Shown in pieces: positions 54,162 to 63,834 of a DNA stretch of 64,000 bases (position 1 is the first letter of the stretch; each line of letters opens with the position of its first letter). Below the pieces are notes generated by a model. That model was not told where the DNA came from. It searched no databases and worked only from the letters and a program-made list of their open reading frames with translations. Location: positions 62,001 to 126,000 of the forward strand of contig JAJDYX010000050.1 of the NCBI GenBank assembly GCA_022824945.1. The letters run 5' to 3'. The position numbers were made by a program, and so were the translations under genes. Source of the DNA: Candidatus Latescibacterota bacterium (GTDB lineage Bacteria > Latescibacterota > UBA2968).

Positions 54162-55511
54162 ATGGCAAATTCAATAGAAATCGGCATTGCCCGCACCGAC
54201 ATCACCCCTGCGGTGGGCATCCCCATGGTCGGCTTTGCGGGGCGGGAACCTTCGACGCGTGTAAACGATCCGTTGTACGCCACTGCTATGGCTGTTTCCT
54301 GCGCGGGGGAGCAAGCCGTATTGATCGCTTTGGATCTCCTTCAGTTTAAGGCGGAAACGGTCGCCGAGTTTCGCGCACTCATCCAGGCTGTATCGGGAAT
54401 CTCCGCCAATCGGATTACCCTGGCATGTAGTCACACTCATTACGGGCCTGATGTCGATCGCGCAGGCAGGCGATCTCCTTCGCCTGGTCCGAGTTCGCCC
54501 GAAGGCGCCGAATTGGTCGATGCTTATCGGATTCATCTCGGCTTCAAACTATCGGGCCTGGTACAGGAGGCACAGCAAAATTTGAAGCCGGCGCAAATGG
54601 GAATCGGCTGGGGCAGTTCCGATATTGGTATTAATCGCAGAGAGAAGACCCCTGATGGGCAAATTATACTCGGCAACAACTACGATGGGCCTGTTGACCG
54701 CGAGGTCGGCGTGGCGCGGATTGAAGATATAGAGGGTAATCCCATCGCCTGTCTGGTCAATTTTGCGACGCATCCCGTTGCACAGACTTCTCAGCAACGC
54801 GCCATTTCCGCCGGGTTTTCCGGAAAGATGGCCCGCGTGGTGGAAGATCTTACAGGGGCGTATTGTCTTTTTTTGCAGGGGGCGGCGGGAAATATCAATC
54901 CAGTTGCCGGATTCCGAATTCCGGATCAAAAGCCCGAAGATCTTCACAAGCCATCGGATAGCCTGGGCATTCGACTGGGCTGCGAAGTGGTGCGCGTGTG
55001 GGAAACCATCAGCGTTGGCGAGGCTCAAGGCTTGAATCTCGCTTCAAAAACCATAAACTTGCCGCGCTATATGTACGGCGACTTAAAAAGCGCAAGACAG
55101 CTGGACGGAGAATTCGCCCAGGAGTTGGAATCGAGAAATCTCTCGGACGGACAGCGATATTGGACAGAGTTGAGGCAAAGTCGGGTGCGGGAAGCGATTG
55201 GAAGCTATGAGACGGGAGTTCCACTCGATCCCGTTGAGGCTGAATTGCAGGCCTGGCGAATTGGCGATCTCGCCTTTGTGACTGCACCGGCGGAGATTTT
55301 TACCGAAAACGGCACGCTTGTAAAAAATCAATCGCCGTTCGATCACACTTTCTTCGTGGGCTATACCAATGGCTCCATCGGGTATGTCCCTACCGTGGAT
55401 GCCTATCCCGAGGGGGGATACGAAGTTACCCACGCCTGCCAGGTCGATCCCGAGGCGGGCGGTATGATCAATGAAGATTGCCTGACACTGCTCCAGCAGG
55501 TCGTGGCATAA
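54162..55511 (+). CDS. Neutral ceramidase N-domain-like (alkaline non-lysosomal) hydrolase
   Basis: 449 residues. The N-terminal SIEIGIARTDITPAVGIPM and GFAGREPSTRVNDPLYATAM match the neutral/alkaline ceramidase N-domain family, with a metal histidine pair in CSHTHYGPD and a further histidine in FATHPVAQ, then LFLQGAAGNINP. The family cleaves amide bonds of ceramides or, in many bacterial members of this length, unknown N-acyl compounds. No signal peptide, so cytosolic. 12 bp after the permease-like gene, it probably acts on the imported compound. Confidence 0.85.
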   Translation: MANSIEIGIARTDITPAVGIPMVGFAGREPSTRVNDPLYATAMAVSCAGEQAVLIALDLLQFKAETVAEFRALIQAVSGISANRITLACSHTHYGPDVDRAGRRSPSPGPSSPEGAELVDAYRIHLGFKLSGLVQEAQQNLKPAQMGIGWGSSDIGINRREKTPDGQIILGNNYDGPVDREVGVARIEDIEGNPIACLVNFATHPVAQTSQQRAISAGFSGKMARVVEDLTGAYCLFLQGAAGNINPVAGFRIPDQKPEDLHKPSDSLGIRLGCEVVRVWETISVGEAQGLNLASKTINLPRYMYGDLKSARQLDGEFAQELESRNLSDGQRYWTELRQSRVREAIGSYETGVPLDPVEAELQAWRIGDLAFVTAPAEIFTENGTLVKNQSPFDHTFFVGYTNGSIGYVPTVDAYPEGGYEVTHACQVDPEAGGMINEDCLTLLQQVVA

Positions 55512-55525
55512 CGGAGGGGATTCCT

Positions 55526-56998
55526 ATGGCAGATAGACCCAATATCCTGGTGATCATGTCCGATCAACACAGCAAATTCCACATCGGATGTTATGGCGAT
55601 GAAGTGGTTCGAACCCCACATATGGACCGGCTTGCCGCCGAAGGCATGCGATTCAACAATGCCTATTGCGCAGCACCGCTTTGCGTGCCCAGCCGGATGG
55701 CTTTTATGACATCCAGAACGCCCACCGCGAACCGCGTCTGGACAAATAGCCATATCCTCTCTTCCGCCATTCCCACCTGGGCACATGGCATGGGCGCAGC
55801 CGGGTATGAGACTGCCCTGATTGGACGTATGCACTTTGTTGGATCGGATCAGCGGCACGGATTTGAGCGAAGGCCGATTGGCGAACACGGCGCACACCAT
55901 CCCGGTGCTCCCCGGCAGGGTGCTCCCCTGTTTCGCAAAATGCCCCTGGGCGTTTCAGGTCAAAGCCGCGTGAGCGTAGAATATGCAGGTTATGGGATGT
56001 GTACCTATCAGGCGTATGATGACATGGTCGTTGCGTCTGCCCTTGATTATTTGGACGAGAAGGCCCATGATGGGGGAGACCGTCCCTTTGCCGCCGTGGC
56101 TGGCTTTGTTCTTCCGCACTGCCCCTATATCGCCGCTACAAAGGAACTTTTCGAATATTATTACGACCGGGTAGATGTTCCTCAGCCAATGCCGGAAGAG
56201 GCACAGAGAGCACCTGCGGCTATCCGCAAGCTGAAACGCCTGCGAGATCTCGATCATCCGCTGCCCGAGGAACGCATCCGCGTGGCCCGGGCAGCCTATT
56301 TTGCCATGTGCGAGTATTTTGACAGCATCGTCGGCCAGATGCTCCAGAAGCTGGATGAGACAGGGCTGGCGGAAAACACGCTGGTCATCTACTGCTCCGA
56401 CCACGGCGAAATGGCCGGAGAACACGGACTGTGGTCCAAGAGCAACTACTACGAAGCATCTGTTTCCGTACCCCTCATTGCCCGTTTGCCCGGGGTTATC
56501 CCCGCGGGTGGAATCAGTGATAGCATCTGCAACCTCATGGATATTGGACCGACCCTGATCGAGATGGCTGGTGCTTCTCCGATGCCTGCTACTGACGGCC
56601 AGTCGCTGTGGCCCCAGATGTGCGGAGAAAACGATCTGAACTGGGCCGATGAAACTTTCAGTGAACATCTCTGGGAAGCCAACGAAGTGCCTTCGAGAAT
56701 GATTCGAAGCGGCCCGTGGAAGCTCTACAAGTACAACGAGCCTACCCCGCCAGCGCTCTTTAATCTGGAAGAAGACCCCGGAGAACTCAATGATCTGGGT
56801 CTGGACACGCAGCACCAGGATGTGCGAGAGGAGCTCTTGAAACGCCTTTACGAAGATTGGGATCCCGCAGATATCATCAGTGAAACAGCTATTCTGGATC
56901 GGGATTATCGCGCTATTTCGGCATGGGGCCAGGCTGTCCAGCCCATACACGAAGACACTGTAGCCGTGCTGGATGTGGAAGACATCGAACTTCGATAG
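55526..56998 (+). CDS. Type I sulfatase, cytosolic
   Basis: 490 residues starting at an ATG with GGAGGGG upstream. The formylglycine motif is CVPSR in APLCVPSRMAFMTS; metal residues lie in VIMSDQH and YCSDHGEMAGEHGLW. The absence of a signal peptide is notable because most sulfatases are exported; choline-sulfatase-like members are an exception. It removes a sulfate ester, implying that the transported substrate is sulfated. An anaerobic or aerobic formylglycine-generating enzyme is needed elsewhere in the genome. Confidence 0.93.
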   Translation: MADRPNILVIMSDQHSKFHIGCYGDEVVRTPHMDRLAAEGMRFNNAYCAAPLCVPSRMAFMTSRTPTANRVWTNSHILSSAIPTWAHGMGAAGYETALIGRMHFVGSDQRHGFERRPIGEHGAHHPGAPRQGAPLFRKMPLGVSGQSRVSVEYAGYGMCTYQAYDDMVVASALDYLDEKAHDGGDRPFAAVAGFVLPHCPYIAATKELFEYYYDRVDVPQPMPEEAQRAPAAIRKLKRLRDLDHPLPEERIRVARAAYFAMCEYFDSIVGQMLQKLDETGLAENTLVIYCSDHGEMAGEHGLWSKSNYYEASVSVPLIARLPGVIPAGGISDSICNLMDIGPTLIEMAGASPMPATDGQSLWPQMCGENDLNWADETFSEHLWEANEVPSRMIRSGPWKLYKYNEPTPPALFNLEEDPGELNDLGLDTQHQDVREELLKRLYEDWDPADIISETAILDRDYRAISAWGQAVQPIHEDTVAVLDVEDIELR

Positions 56999-57069
56999 AT
57001 GGTGAATCCAAAATTAAGTGTGATCACGTGTCCCAACCATTAGAAACTCGACGCGACCGTCAAGATCAG

Positions 57070-59016
57070 ATGCCCAACTCTTCTCGAGATAGGGGGTTGA
57101 CCCTTCGCTCGGTACTTATTGGGCTTTGCTTTGCTGGTCTGGCCAACTTCTGGGTGACCTGGTCCGACTATATCATACATTCCTCGACCTGGAACCTGAG
57201 CCATTTTCCGATGGTCAACTTTATTCTTTTTTTATTGTTGACCGTCTTTTCCGCTGTGTCCGGAAGAGTGTTCGGCCCCCGGTTTTCGCTTGCACCTTCG
57301 GAATTGGCAACAGTAATGAGCATGGGGCTGGTCGGCAGTGTCGTGCCCACCAATGGATTTATCGGATATGTTCTCGGCATTCTGGCGACGCCGTATTATC
57401 TGGCGACGCCGGAAAACGGATGGGGTATCTATTTTCATCCCTACATTCCCGATTGGATGGCGCCATCGAACTCGGGCGATTCCATGCGGTATCTGTTCGA
57501 GGGATTGCCCGGTGGTATGCGGATTCCCTGGCAGGTCTGGATTGGTCCTCTTCTCTGGTGGCTGAGTTTTGCCGGGGGTATTGCCCTGGTCTCGGCATGT
57601 ATTGTCGTATGCTTGAGAAAACAATGGACTGATTACGAACGCCTCGATTATCCCATCATCGGGGTAGGGATCGATATGGCGATGCGGTCGCGGGCTGTGG
57701 GTTGGTTGCCGGAATATATGCACGGCCGCATTTTCTGGGGTGGATTCGCGGTTTCTTGTGGCATCGTTTGCTGGAATATCCCAGGCTACTTCATGCCCGG
57801 TATTCCCGCTTTCCCGCTCTTGCCTCAGTGGTTTACCTTTGCAACCGGTTTTCCGACGATTGATTTCCACATCAGCTTTTTCGCCTTTGCCTTCGCCTTC
57901 TTCGTCAATCTCGAGGCTCTGTTCAGTGCCTGGTTCTTTTTTTTACTTTTCATTTTACAAAGCGGCGTTTTCAACCGGTTTGGCTACACCATAGGCACCC
58001 GTGGTGATCCCTGGTCCTCTCACAATCCTGCAGTGGGTTGGCAAAGCTGGGGGGCGATGTGTTTTATCGTCTTCTGGGGGCTCTGGGTTGGGCGAAATCA
58101 CATCAAGCAAGTCTTCTACCAGGCCTTCTGTTCTGCCCGGGCAGGTCGTTCAGAAGAAATGATGTCCTACCGCATAGCTATTTTTGGGTTGGTCTTCGGG
58201 CTCGTCTATGTGATCGGCTTTCTGCACCATGCGGGGATGAGTTATAAGATGGCCATCGTCCTGATTTCCTGTACTCTTGTCGGATACCTCGGTGTTGCCC
58301 GTATCGTAGCGGAGACGGGCCTTCTTTATGTCGTCGTACCGGTGACGGGTCAGTCGGCTACCATATATCTTCTGGGGTCATATGGTATGCCTCCAGAAAG
58401 CATGACGGCCATGGTATTCACCTATATGCTCGTTACCCGGGGCGCAGCTATGTTCATGCCCTCGTTCACGCAAATGGGCAAACTCGCGGATCGAATTCCC
58501 CAGGTTCGACGAGGACTGATGTCGGCACTGGGTGGTGCGATCATTGCTGGAGTCGTGATTTCCATAGTGGTTACCTTCTATCTGGGATACAGCCAGGGCG
58601 CCTACAACTTCAACATCTGGGTATTCGGTCTGGGAAGTCAGGTCCCTTTTATCGACACACTCACGAAAATCCGAACGCCCTTTTCCACGGACTGGAATCG
58701 CCTTTTTTTCTTTGGGATCGGAGTGGCTGTCTCTGCCTTGTTGACCTTTCTGCGTTACAGGTTTCCAGGGTGGCCCCTTTCTCCGATCGGCTTTCCACTT
58801 TCCACCTCCTGGCCAATGCGGAGGATCGGGTTCACTATTTTTCTGGCCTGGTTGGTAAAGGCGCTGGTTATGAAGATCGGAGGCGTTGTCCTCTACAGGC
58901 GATTTCAGCCCTTTGCACTGGGCCTGGTTGTCGGTTGGGCCGTCGGTGTGGGAATATCTTTTGCGGTAGATATCATCTGGTTTCCCGGTCAAGGACACAT
59001 GATTCACTGGTATTGA
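57070..59016 (+). CDS. Large multi-pass membrane protein, DUF6785/DUF6784-like, paralogue
   Basis: 648 residues from the ATG; an in-frame GTG at 57028 would add 14 residues, and neither start has a clear ribosome site. The sequence is very close to the protein at 52161 along its whole length (NFWVTWSDYIIHSSTWNLSH, TIGTRGDPWSSHNPAVGWQS, YVVVPVTGQSATIYLLGS), so the two arose by duplication within or near this operon. Two copies flanking the ceramidase/sulfatase pair may form a heteromer or serve different substrates. Confidence 0.82.
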   Translation: MPNSSRDRGLTLRSVLIGLCFAGLANFWVTWSDYIIHSSTWNLSHFPMVNFILFLLLTVFSAVSGRVFGPRFSLAPSELATVMSMGLVGSVVPTNGFIGYVLGILATPYYLATPENGWGIYFHPYIPDWMAPSNSGDSMRYLFEGLPGGMRIPWQVWIGPLLWWLSFAGGIALVSACIVVCLRKQWTDYERLDYPIIGVGIDMAMRSRAVGWLPEYMHGRIFWGGFAVSCGIVCWNIPGYFMPGIPAFPLLPQWFTFATGFPTIDFHISFFAFAFAFFVNLEALFSAWFFFLLFILQSGVFNRFGYTIGTRGDPWSSHNPAVGWQSWGAMCFIVFWGLWVGRNHIKQVFYQAFCSARAGRSEEMMSYRIAIFGLVFGLVYVIGFLHHAGMSYKMAIVLISCTLVGYLGVARIVAETGLLYVVVPVTGQSATIYLLGSYGMPPESMTAMVFTYMLVTRGAAMFMPSFTQMGKLADRIPQVRRGLMSALGGAIIAGVVISIVVTFYLGYSQGAYNFNIWVFGLGSQVPFIDTLTKIRTPFSTDWNRLFFFGIGVAVSALLTFLRYRFPGWPLSPIGFPLSTSWPMRRIGFTIFLAWLVKALVMKIGGVVLYRRFQPFALGLVVGWAVGVGISFAVDIIWFPGQGHMIHWY

Positions 59017-59032
59017 GAGAGGAGTCATATCA

Positions 59033-60463
59033 ATGGACTTATCAGGTTTTTTTATCGTAGCCCCATCTGTGGTCGGAATCGGCGAGCCGTTTGAGCTGAA
59101 GCTCAAGCTTCTCGGAGAGGTTCGGGAGATTCCTCCCGAATGCTTCCCTCTCAACCAGACAGAACCGCAACTGAGCAGCCGATACAACCTGTCTCCAAGG
59201 GGACTGGCTTTCAAAGACAATGTCCTGCCTGAATTCGAGGGTTCGATTGAGCTTTCTGGCGGTGATGGCTATGAGGGGCCAGCCACATATACATTCGAAG
59301 GGGGGCGGCGGCCTATTGCCGCCATACCGGGAATTCGCTATACTCGGGAAGGCTTCCACTATATTACTGTTACGGCCAATGGAAAGCAGGTCCGCAGCAA
59401 TCCCATCCGCGTCTGCCAGGCTCCTCCGGCAGAACGCTTGTTCTGGGGAGATACCCACGCCCACACCATTTTTAGCGACGCTATACGTTCTCCCGAAGAA
59501 GTCTATGGCTTTGCCCGCGACGAAGGATTTCTGGACCTGTTTTCAATGACCGATCACGCCGAAGCCCTGACAGATCGACAGTGGGACTACTTCGTCAGTG
59601 TGGCAAACGATCACTATGAACCGGGCCGGTTTGCCACACTCGTGGCGCTTGAGTGGACCAATTTCGAAGTCGGCCACAGAAATGTCTATTACCCGGGCGA
59701 CCACGGTCCTATTCTTCGCGCTACGGACTCGCCCTATCAGGACCTGGAAGGTCTCTATCGAGCCGCCAGAGAGCACGGTGCCCTCCTCGTTCCGCACCAT
59801 TCGGCCAATACCCAGATGGGTGTCAAATGGCACGCGGGGCACGATCCCGAAATGGAACGCCTTGTAGAAATTCACTCTGTGTGGGCATGTAGCGAAAGGG
59901 CCGAACACCAGGGCAACCCCTATCCCATCCGGGTTCAGGGCGGTGAAACAGATGGTCAGCACGTTATTGATGCTCTGAACCTGGGCTACCGGTTCGGCAT
60001 CATTGGTAGCGGAGACATCCACGATGGAAGGCCCGGAGATGACCTTTCTTGCCTGCAAAACATGGCGCAATCCCATCTCACTGCACGGCAGGGCCTCATG
60101 GGTTTTTGGGCGAAGGAACTTACCCGTGAAGCCGCATTCGAAGCTATGTGGAACCGGCGCGTTTTTGGCACTATGAATGTCCGCGTGTACCTCCGCTTCG
60201 AAGTCTGTGGTGCTTTTATGGGATCTACCGTCAGGCACGACGGTCCCCGTCAGATCCACCTGGAAGCTGCCAGCGAGTCCCCTTTCACACTTATTGAGAT
60301 TGTGCGGAACGGCGAAACTGTCCAGAAGATTGAACCCGGCGAATGCGAGATTCTCTGGGATACGCAAGACAAGGGCTCGGGCGGCACGGACTATTACTAT
60401 GGCCGCCTCATGCGAGAAGACGGCCAAATGGCCTGGTCCAGCCCGGTGTGGGTCGAGCCCTGA
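59033..60463 (+). CDS. DUF3604 (PHP-like) metal-dependent hydrolase
   Basis: 476 residues, GAGAGGAG upstream. The first 130 residues form a beta-sandwich with no known motif. From about residue 140 the PHP-like domain starts: LFWGDTHAHTIFSDA (metal His), SMTDHAEA, LVALEWTNF, VPHHSANTQMG and IIGSGDIHDGRPGD, with the histidine/aspartate pattern of DUF3604. PHP domains hydrolyse phosphate esters, but DUF3604 has no proven substrate. No signal peptide. Its place in the operon suggests action on a breakdown intermediate. Confidence 0.87.
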   Translation: MDLSGFFIVAPSVVGIGEPFELKLKLLGEVREIPPECFPLNQTEPQLSSRYNLSPRGLAFKDNVLPEFEGSIELSGGDGYEGPATYTFEGGRRPIAAIPGIRYTREGFHYITVTANGKQVRSNPIRVCQAPPAERLFWGDTHAHTIFSDAIRSPEEVYGFARDEGFLDLFSMTDHAEALTDRQWDYFVSVANDHYEPGRFATLVALEWTNFEVGHRNVYYPGDHGPILRATDSPYQDLEGLYRAAREHGALLVPHHSANTQMGVKWHAGHDPEMERLVEIHSVWACSERAEHQGNPYPIRVQGGETDGQHVIDALNLGYRFGIIGSGDIHDGRPGDDLSCLQNMAQSHLTARQGLMGFWAKELTREAAFEAMWNRRVFGTMNVRVYLRFEVCGAFMGSTVRHDGPRQIHLEAASESPFTLIEIVRNGETVQKIEPGECEILWDTQDKGSGGTDYYYGRLMREDGQMAWSSPVWVEP

Positions 60464-60492
60464 TTCGCTCTGCGCCGCCTATGGAGAAAATC

Positions 60493-61989
60493 ATGGATAG
60501 AGTGATCATTGCAGAGTGCAAGCAGGAAGTCTCGACGTTTAATCCCGTGCCCAGCCAGTACGGCGATTTTCGAATCGTGCGTGGGCCTGATATGCTCGAT
60601 TTCCATCGCGGCGTTGGCCACGAAGTCGGCGGTGCCCTGAGCGTTTTGGACCGAGAAGAGGCGCTTCTCCTCGTGCCCACATACGGAGCGTGTGCGAATA
60701 CATCTGGAGGTGTGCTTTCGAAAGGCGGCTTTGACCGTTTGAGCGATGAGTTTCTCGAAAGTATCCGGGATGCTGGTGAGGTGGATGGGGCTTATTTCTC
60801 GCTTCACGGTGCCATGCAGGCAGAGGACGAAAACGATCCCGAAGGCTACCTGCTACAGGAAGCCCGTCGCATCCTCGGTGACCAGATTCCGATTGTGGTA
60901 TCCCTGGACCTGCACGGTATCCTCACCGATAGGATGCTCGAGCATTGTGACGCCGTCGTCATATACCACACCTATCCGCATATAGACTTCGTCGAAACAG
61001 GAAAGCGCGCGGCCTTCCTGTTGATGGGGATGCTGGATGGAAATATTCGCCCCGTGACTGCAAGGGTCAAGATCCCGGCGCTGGTGCGTGGCGATGAAAT
61101 GATTACCGAAACCGGGGCGATTCGCGAATGTATTCAGTTGGCGAAGCAGATTGAAGCCAGCGAAGCGGGTCTTTCTGCGGGCGTGATGTGGGGAAACCCG
61201 TTCACCGATGTTCCGGAGCTTCGAACAAATAGCATCGTTGTCATGGATGGCGATGAAGCCGCTGCCGCCCAATACGCGGTGGATCTGGCAAACCGGTTCT
61301 GGAAGCATCACGAAAAGATGCAGGTGCCTCTGACGGGTCTCGAAGAAAGCGTCCGACTCGCTGCCGAAGTCGATTCCGGAACCGTCGTGATGATGGATGC
61401 AGCCGACGCGACCAGTTCTGGCGCATCGGGTGACAGCAATGCCATTGTGCGAGAACTGATGCGTCAGGAATATCTCGGGAGGGTCCTTGCACCGGTCGTG
61501 GATCCCGCTGCCGTCCAGAAAGCTTTCGACGCGGGCATAGGCGCCACCATCCGCACTACCGTAGGCGGCGCGTTCGACAGAGCCAGGTACGAACCACTGG
61601 AAATAGAGGCCCGGGTCCACCTGCTTTCAGATGGCGTTTTTCGCAGCGAGTCCTTCGGCTGGCACTGGAATTCGGGAAATACCGCCGTTCTCAAGGCGGA
61701 TAATTATACTCTTGTGGTCGGTACAAAGCCAGTCAGCCTGTTTGACCGATCGTGGTTTTACGCTCACGGACAGGATCCGAAGAAATTCGACCTGGTTGTC
61801 GTAAAGTCGCCTCATTGCGAGCCTCACATGTTCGCCGACTGGTGCGCGGAGTTGATTAATGTTGACGCCCCCGGAGCGACAAGCGCGAACTTACAGAGCC
61901 TCGGACATACGATCTGTAATCGACCGATTTTTCCGCTGGATGATGCCGTGGCATTTCATCCGACAGCGGATGTATTTCGTCGAAATTAA
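60493..61989 (+). CDS. MlrC-like M81 family metallopeptidase
   Basis: 498 residues from the ATG preceded by GGAG at six bases (an earlier ATG at 60481 overlaps that site). MlrC/M81 signatures: IIAECKQEVSTFNP at the start, VDGAYFSLHGAM, VVSLDLHGILTD with metal Asp/His, and VIYHTYPHIDFVETG with another histidine. M81 proteins include microcystinase C, which opens linearised microcystin, and many catabolic amidases. Cytosolic. The presence of peptidase- and hydantoinase-type genes together suggests an amide- or peptide-containing substrate. Confidence 0.92.
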   Translation: MDRVIIAECKQEVSTFNPVPSQYGDFRIVRGPDMLDFHRGVGHEVGGALSVLDREEALLLVPTYGACANTSGGVLSKGGFDRLSDEFLESIRDAGEVDGAYFSLHGAMQAEDENDPEGYLLQEARRILGDQIPIVVSLDLHGILTDRMLEHCDAVVIYHTYPHIDFVETGKRAAFLLMGMLDGNIRPVTARVKIPALVRGDEMITETGAIRECIQLAKQIEASEAGLSAGVMWGNPFTDVPELRTNSIVVMDGDEAAAAQYAVDLANRFWKHHEKMQVPLTGLEESVRLAAEVDSGTVVMMDAADATSSGASGDSNAIVRELMRQEYLGRVLAPVVDPAAVQKAFDAGIGATIRTTVGGAFDRARYEPLEIEARVHLLSDGVFRSESFGWHWNSGNTAVLKADNYTLVVGTKPVSLFDRSWFYAHGQDPKKFDLVVVKSPHCEPHMFADWCAELINVDAPGATSANLQSLGHTICNRPIFPLDDAVAFHPTADVFRRN

Positions 61990-62073
61990 ATAGGACATGG
62001 TCATCACTAAATCACATATATTGGATCACTCTTGCTTCCATCCAGCATTGGGACTGAAACAGAAAGAACGCCT

Positions 62074-63804
62074 ATGCCACACGCCGAGCAGATCGATCCC
62101 ATCCGATTTGAGGTCATCCGAAATGCGCTGTCCGAAGCCACGGAAGAAATGGCGATTGCCCTGCGCCGCAGTGCCTACTCCACCAATATCAAAACCCGAG
62201 CCGACTTCTCCTGTGTCCTTTTTGATAGCCGGGTCCGGGTCGTCGCTCAGGCCTTCGCGCAGCCCGTCCACCTCGGCTCCCTGTCCTTACTTGTCCCCAG
62301 GATGGTGGAAGCATACGGGGCTGAAAACCTGGGTCCCGGTGACGCTATCCTGGCCAATGACCCCTACCTGGGCGGCGTACACCTGAATGACATCACCCTC
62401 ATTTCGCCAGTATATCACAATAACACTTGCCTGGGGTATGTTGCCAACCTGGCGCACCATGTAGATGTAGGTGGAGGGTCCCCAGCGAGCATCGGTGCTT
62501 TCAGAGAAGTGTTCCAGGAAGGCGTAATTATCCCGCCAGTCAAGCTCGTTGAGCGGGGCGAACTCGTCACCAATATCTTCGATCTCATCCTCGCGCAAAT
62601 TCGTTCAAAACGCGAAATGGCAGGCGATCTGCGTGCCCAAATCGCAGCCAACAACACAGGTGTTCGCCGCTTATGTGCCCTCGCCGATCGCATAGGCGGC
62701 GACACGGTGTCGTTCTACATTCGCGAATTGATTGCCTACACGGAACGTCGCACGCGCGTGGAAATCAGAAATTTGCCGAATGGCGATTTTTCAGCCGATG
62801 GGCAGGTGGATAACGACGGTTTTACGGATCGGCCAGTACACCTTGCCGCACGAATCAGCATTCAAAATGATCAGATATGCTTCGATTTTACCGGTTCTGA
62901 CGTTCAGCGTAGTGCTCCGGTGAATTCAACTGCGGCGATGACTTTTTCCGCCTGTGCCTATGTTCTCAAGTGTCTCATTGACCCGGATGTGCCAGTTAAT
63001 GCGGGTTTCTATAATACGGTTCAAATGGTCGCGCCCGAGGGAACGGTCGTGAACTGTTCACCCCACGCACCGGTTGTAGGAGGCTGGGAGACCCAATTGC
63101 GGCTAACAGATGTCATGCTAAGGGCTTTGGCCTCCGCATTTCCCGATAACATCCCGGCAGGTACCAAAGCCATGGTATGTCATGCGGGATTCGGCGGAAT
63201 CATCGCCAGCACAGGCGAGTATTACTGCTTTTTGGAAACCCTGGCCGGTGGCTATGGTGGTCGTGCTGCGAGCGATGGGCCGGACGCTGTTCAGACTCAT
63301 GGGCAGAATACCGAAAATGCACCTATCGAGGAAACAGAAATCAATTACCCGGTACGCATCGTGTGCTATGAACTGGTCGAAAACTCCGAAGGTCCCGGTA
63401 AATTCCGGGGCGGATTGGGCCTCCGGCGTGACTATCTCTTTCCCGACTATGAAGCCTCCTTCACTATCCTCGCCGACCGCGACAGGAAGGGCCCCAGGGG
63501 CCTATACGGCGGCAAACCTGGCCGCACTGCTGGTTATTTTCTCAATTCGAATGGAAAAACCGTCCGACTCGGTTCAAAAACCACCGTTCAGCTCCGACCG
63601 GGAGACATTGTCAGCTATCGCACCTGCGGTGGCGGCGGCTACGGTCTGCCCGCGGAGCGAGATCCCGAACGGGTGTTGCGCGACGTTCGAAACGGTATGG
63701 TCAGCCGGGAGCGAGCAAGGGTGATCTACCGAACGGAGATCGATACGGAGGCCTGGCGTGTGAACGATAGAGAAACGATGAGGTTGCGGAGTGAGATTAC
63801 CTGA
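62074..63804 (+). CDS. Hydantoinase B/oxoprolinase family protein (subunit B)
   Basis: 576 residues starting MPHAEQIDPIRFEVIRNAL, where the DPIRFEVI opening is typical. Other signatures: EEMAIALRRSAYSTNIKTR, DFSCVLFD, LANDPYLGGVHLND and FDFTGSDVQRSAPVNS, ending with a GGGGYG loop. Together with subunit A it forms an ATP-dependent enzyme opening cyclic amides (N-methylhydantoin, 5-oxoproline, caprolactam) or carboxylating ketones such as acetone or acetophenone. The 84-bp gap before it is the longest within the operon after the receiver-like gene. Confidence 0.93.
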   Translation: MPHAEQIDPIRFEVIRNALSEATEEMAIALRRSAYSTNIKTRADFSCVLFDSRVRVVAQAFAQPVHLGSLSLLVPRMVEAYGAENLGPGDAILANDPYLGGVHLNDITLISPVYHNNTCLGYVANLAHHVDVGGGSPASIGAFREVFQEGVIIPPVKLVERGELVTNIFDLILAQIRSKREMAGDLRAQIAANNTGVRRLCALADRIGGDTVSFYIRELIAYTERRTRVEIRNLPNGDFSADGQVDNDGFTDRPVHLAARISIQNDQICFDFTGSDVQRSAPVNSTAAMTFSACAYVLKCLIDPDVPVNAGFYNTVQMVAPEGTVVNCSPHAPVVGGWETQLRLTDVMLRALASAFPDNIPAGTKAMVCHAGFGGIIASTGEYYCFLETLAGGYGGRAASDGPDAVQTHGQNTENAPIEETEINYPVRIVCYELVENSEGPGKFRGGLGLRRDYLFPDYEASFTILADRDRKGPRGLYGGKPGRTAGYFLNSNGKTVRLGSKTTVQLRPGDIVSYRTCGGGGYGLPAERDPERVLRDVRNGMVSRERARVIYRTEIDTEAWRVNDRETMRLRSEIT

Positions 63805-63834
63805 TCATCCACTCGGTTCTGGAGGAAGATAAAC

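Noticed and set aside
55955..56950. Minus-strand open frame of about 330 codons
   Set aside because: Antisense to the sulfatase; no start signal and no recognisable domain.
59543..60427. Minus-strand open frame of about 290 codons
   Set aside because: Antisense to the DUF3604 gene, with histidine- and phenylalanine-rich low-quality sequence.
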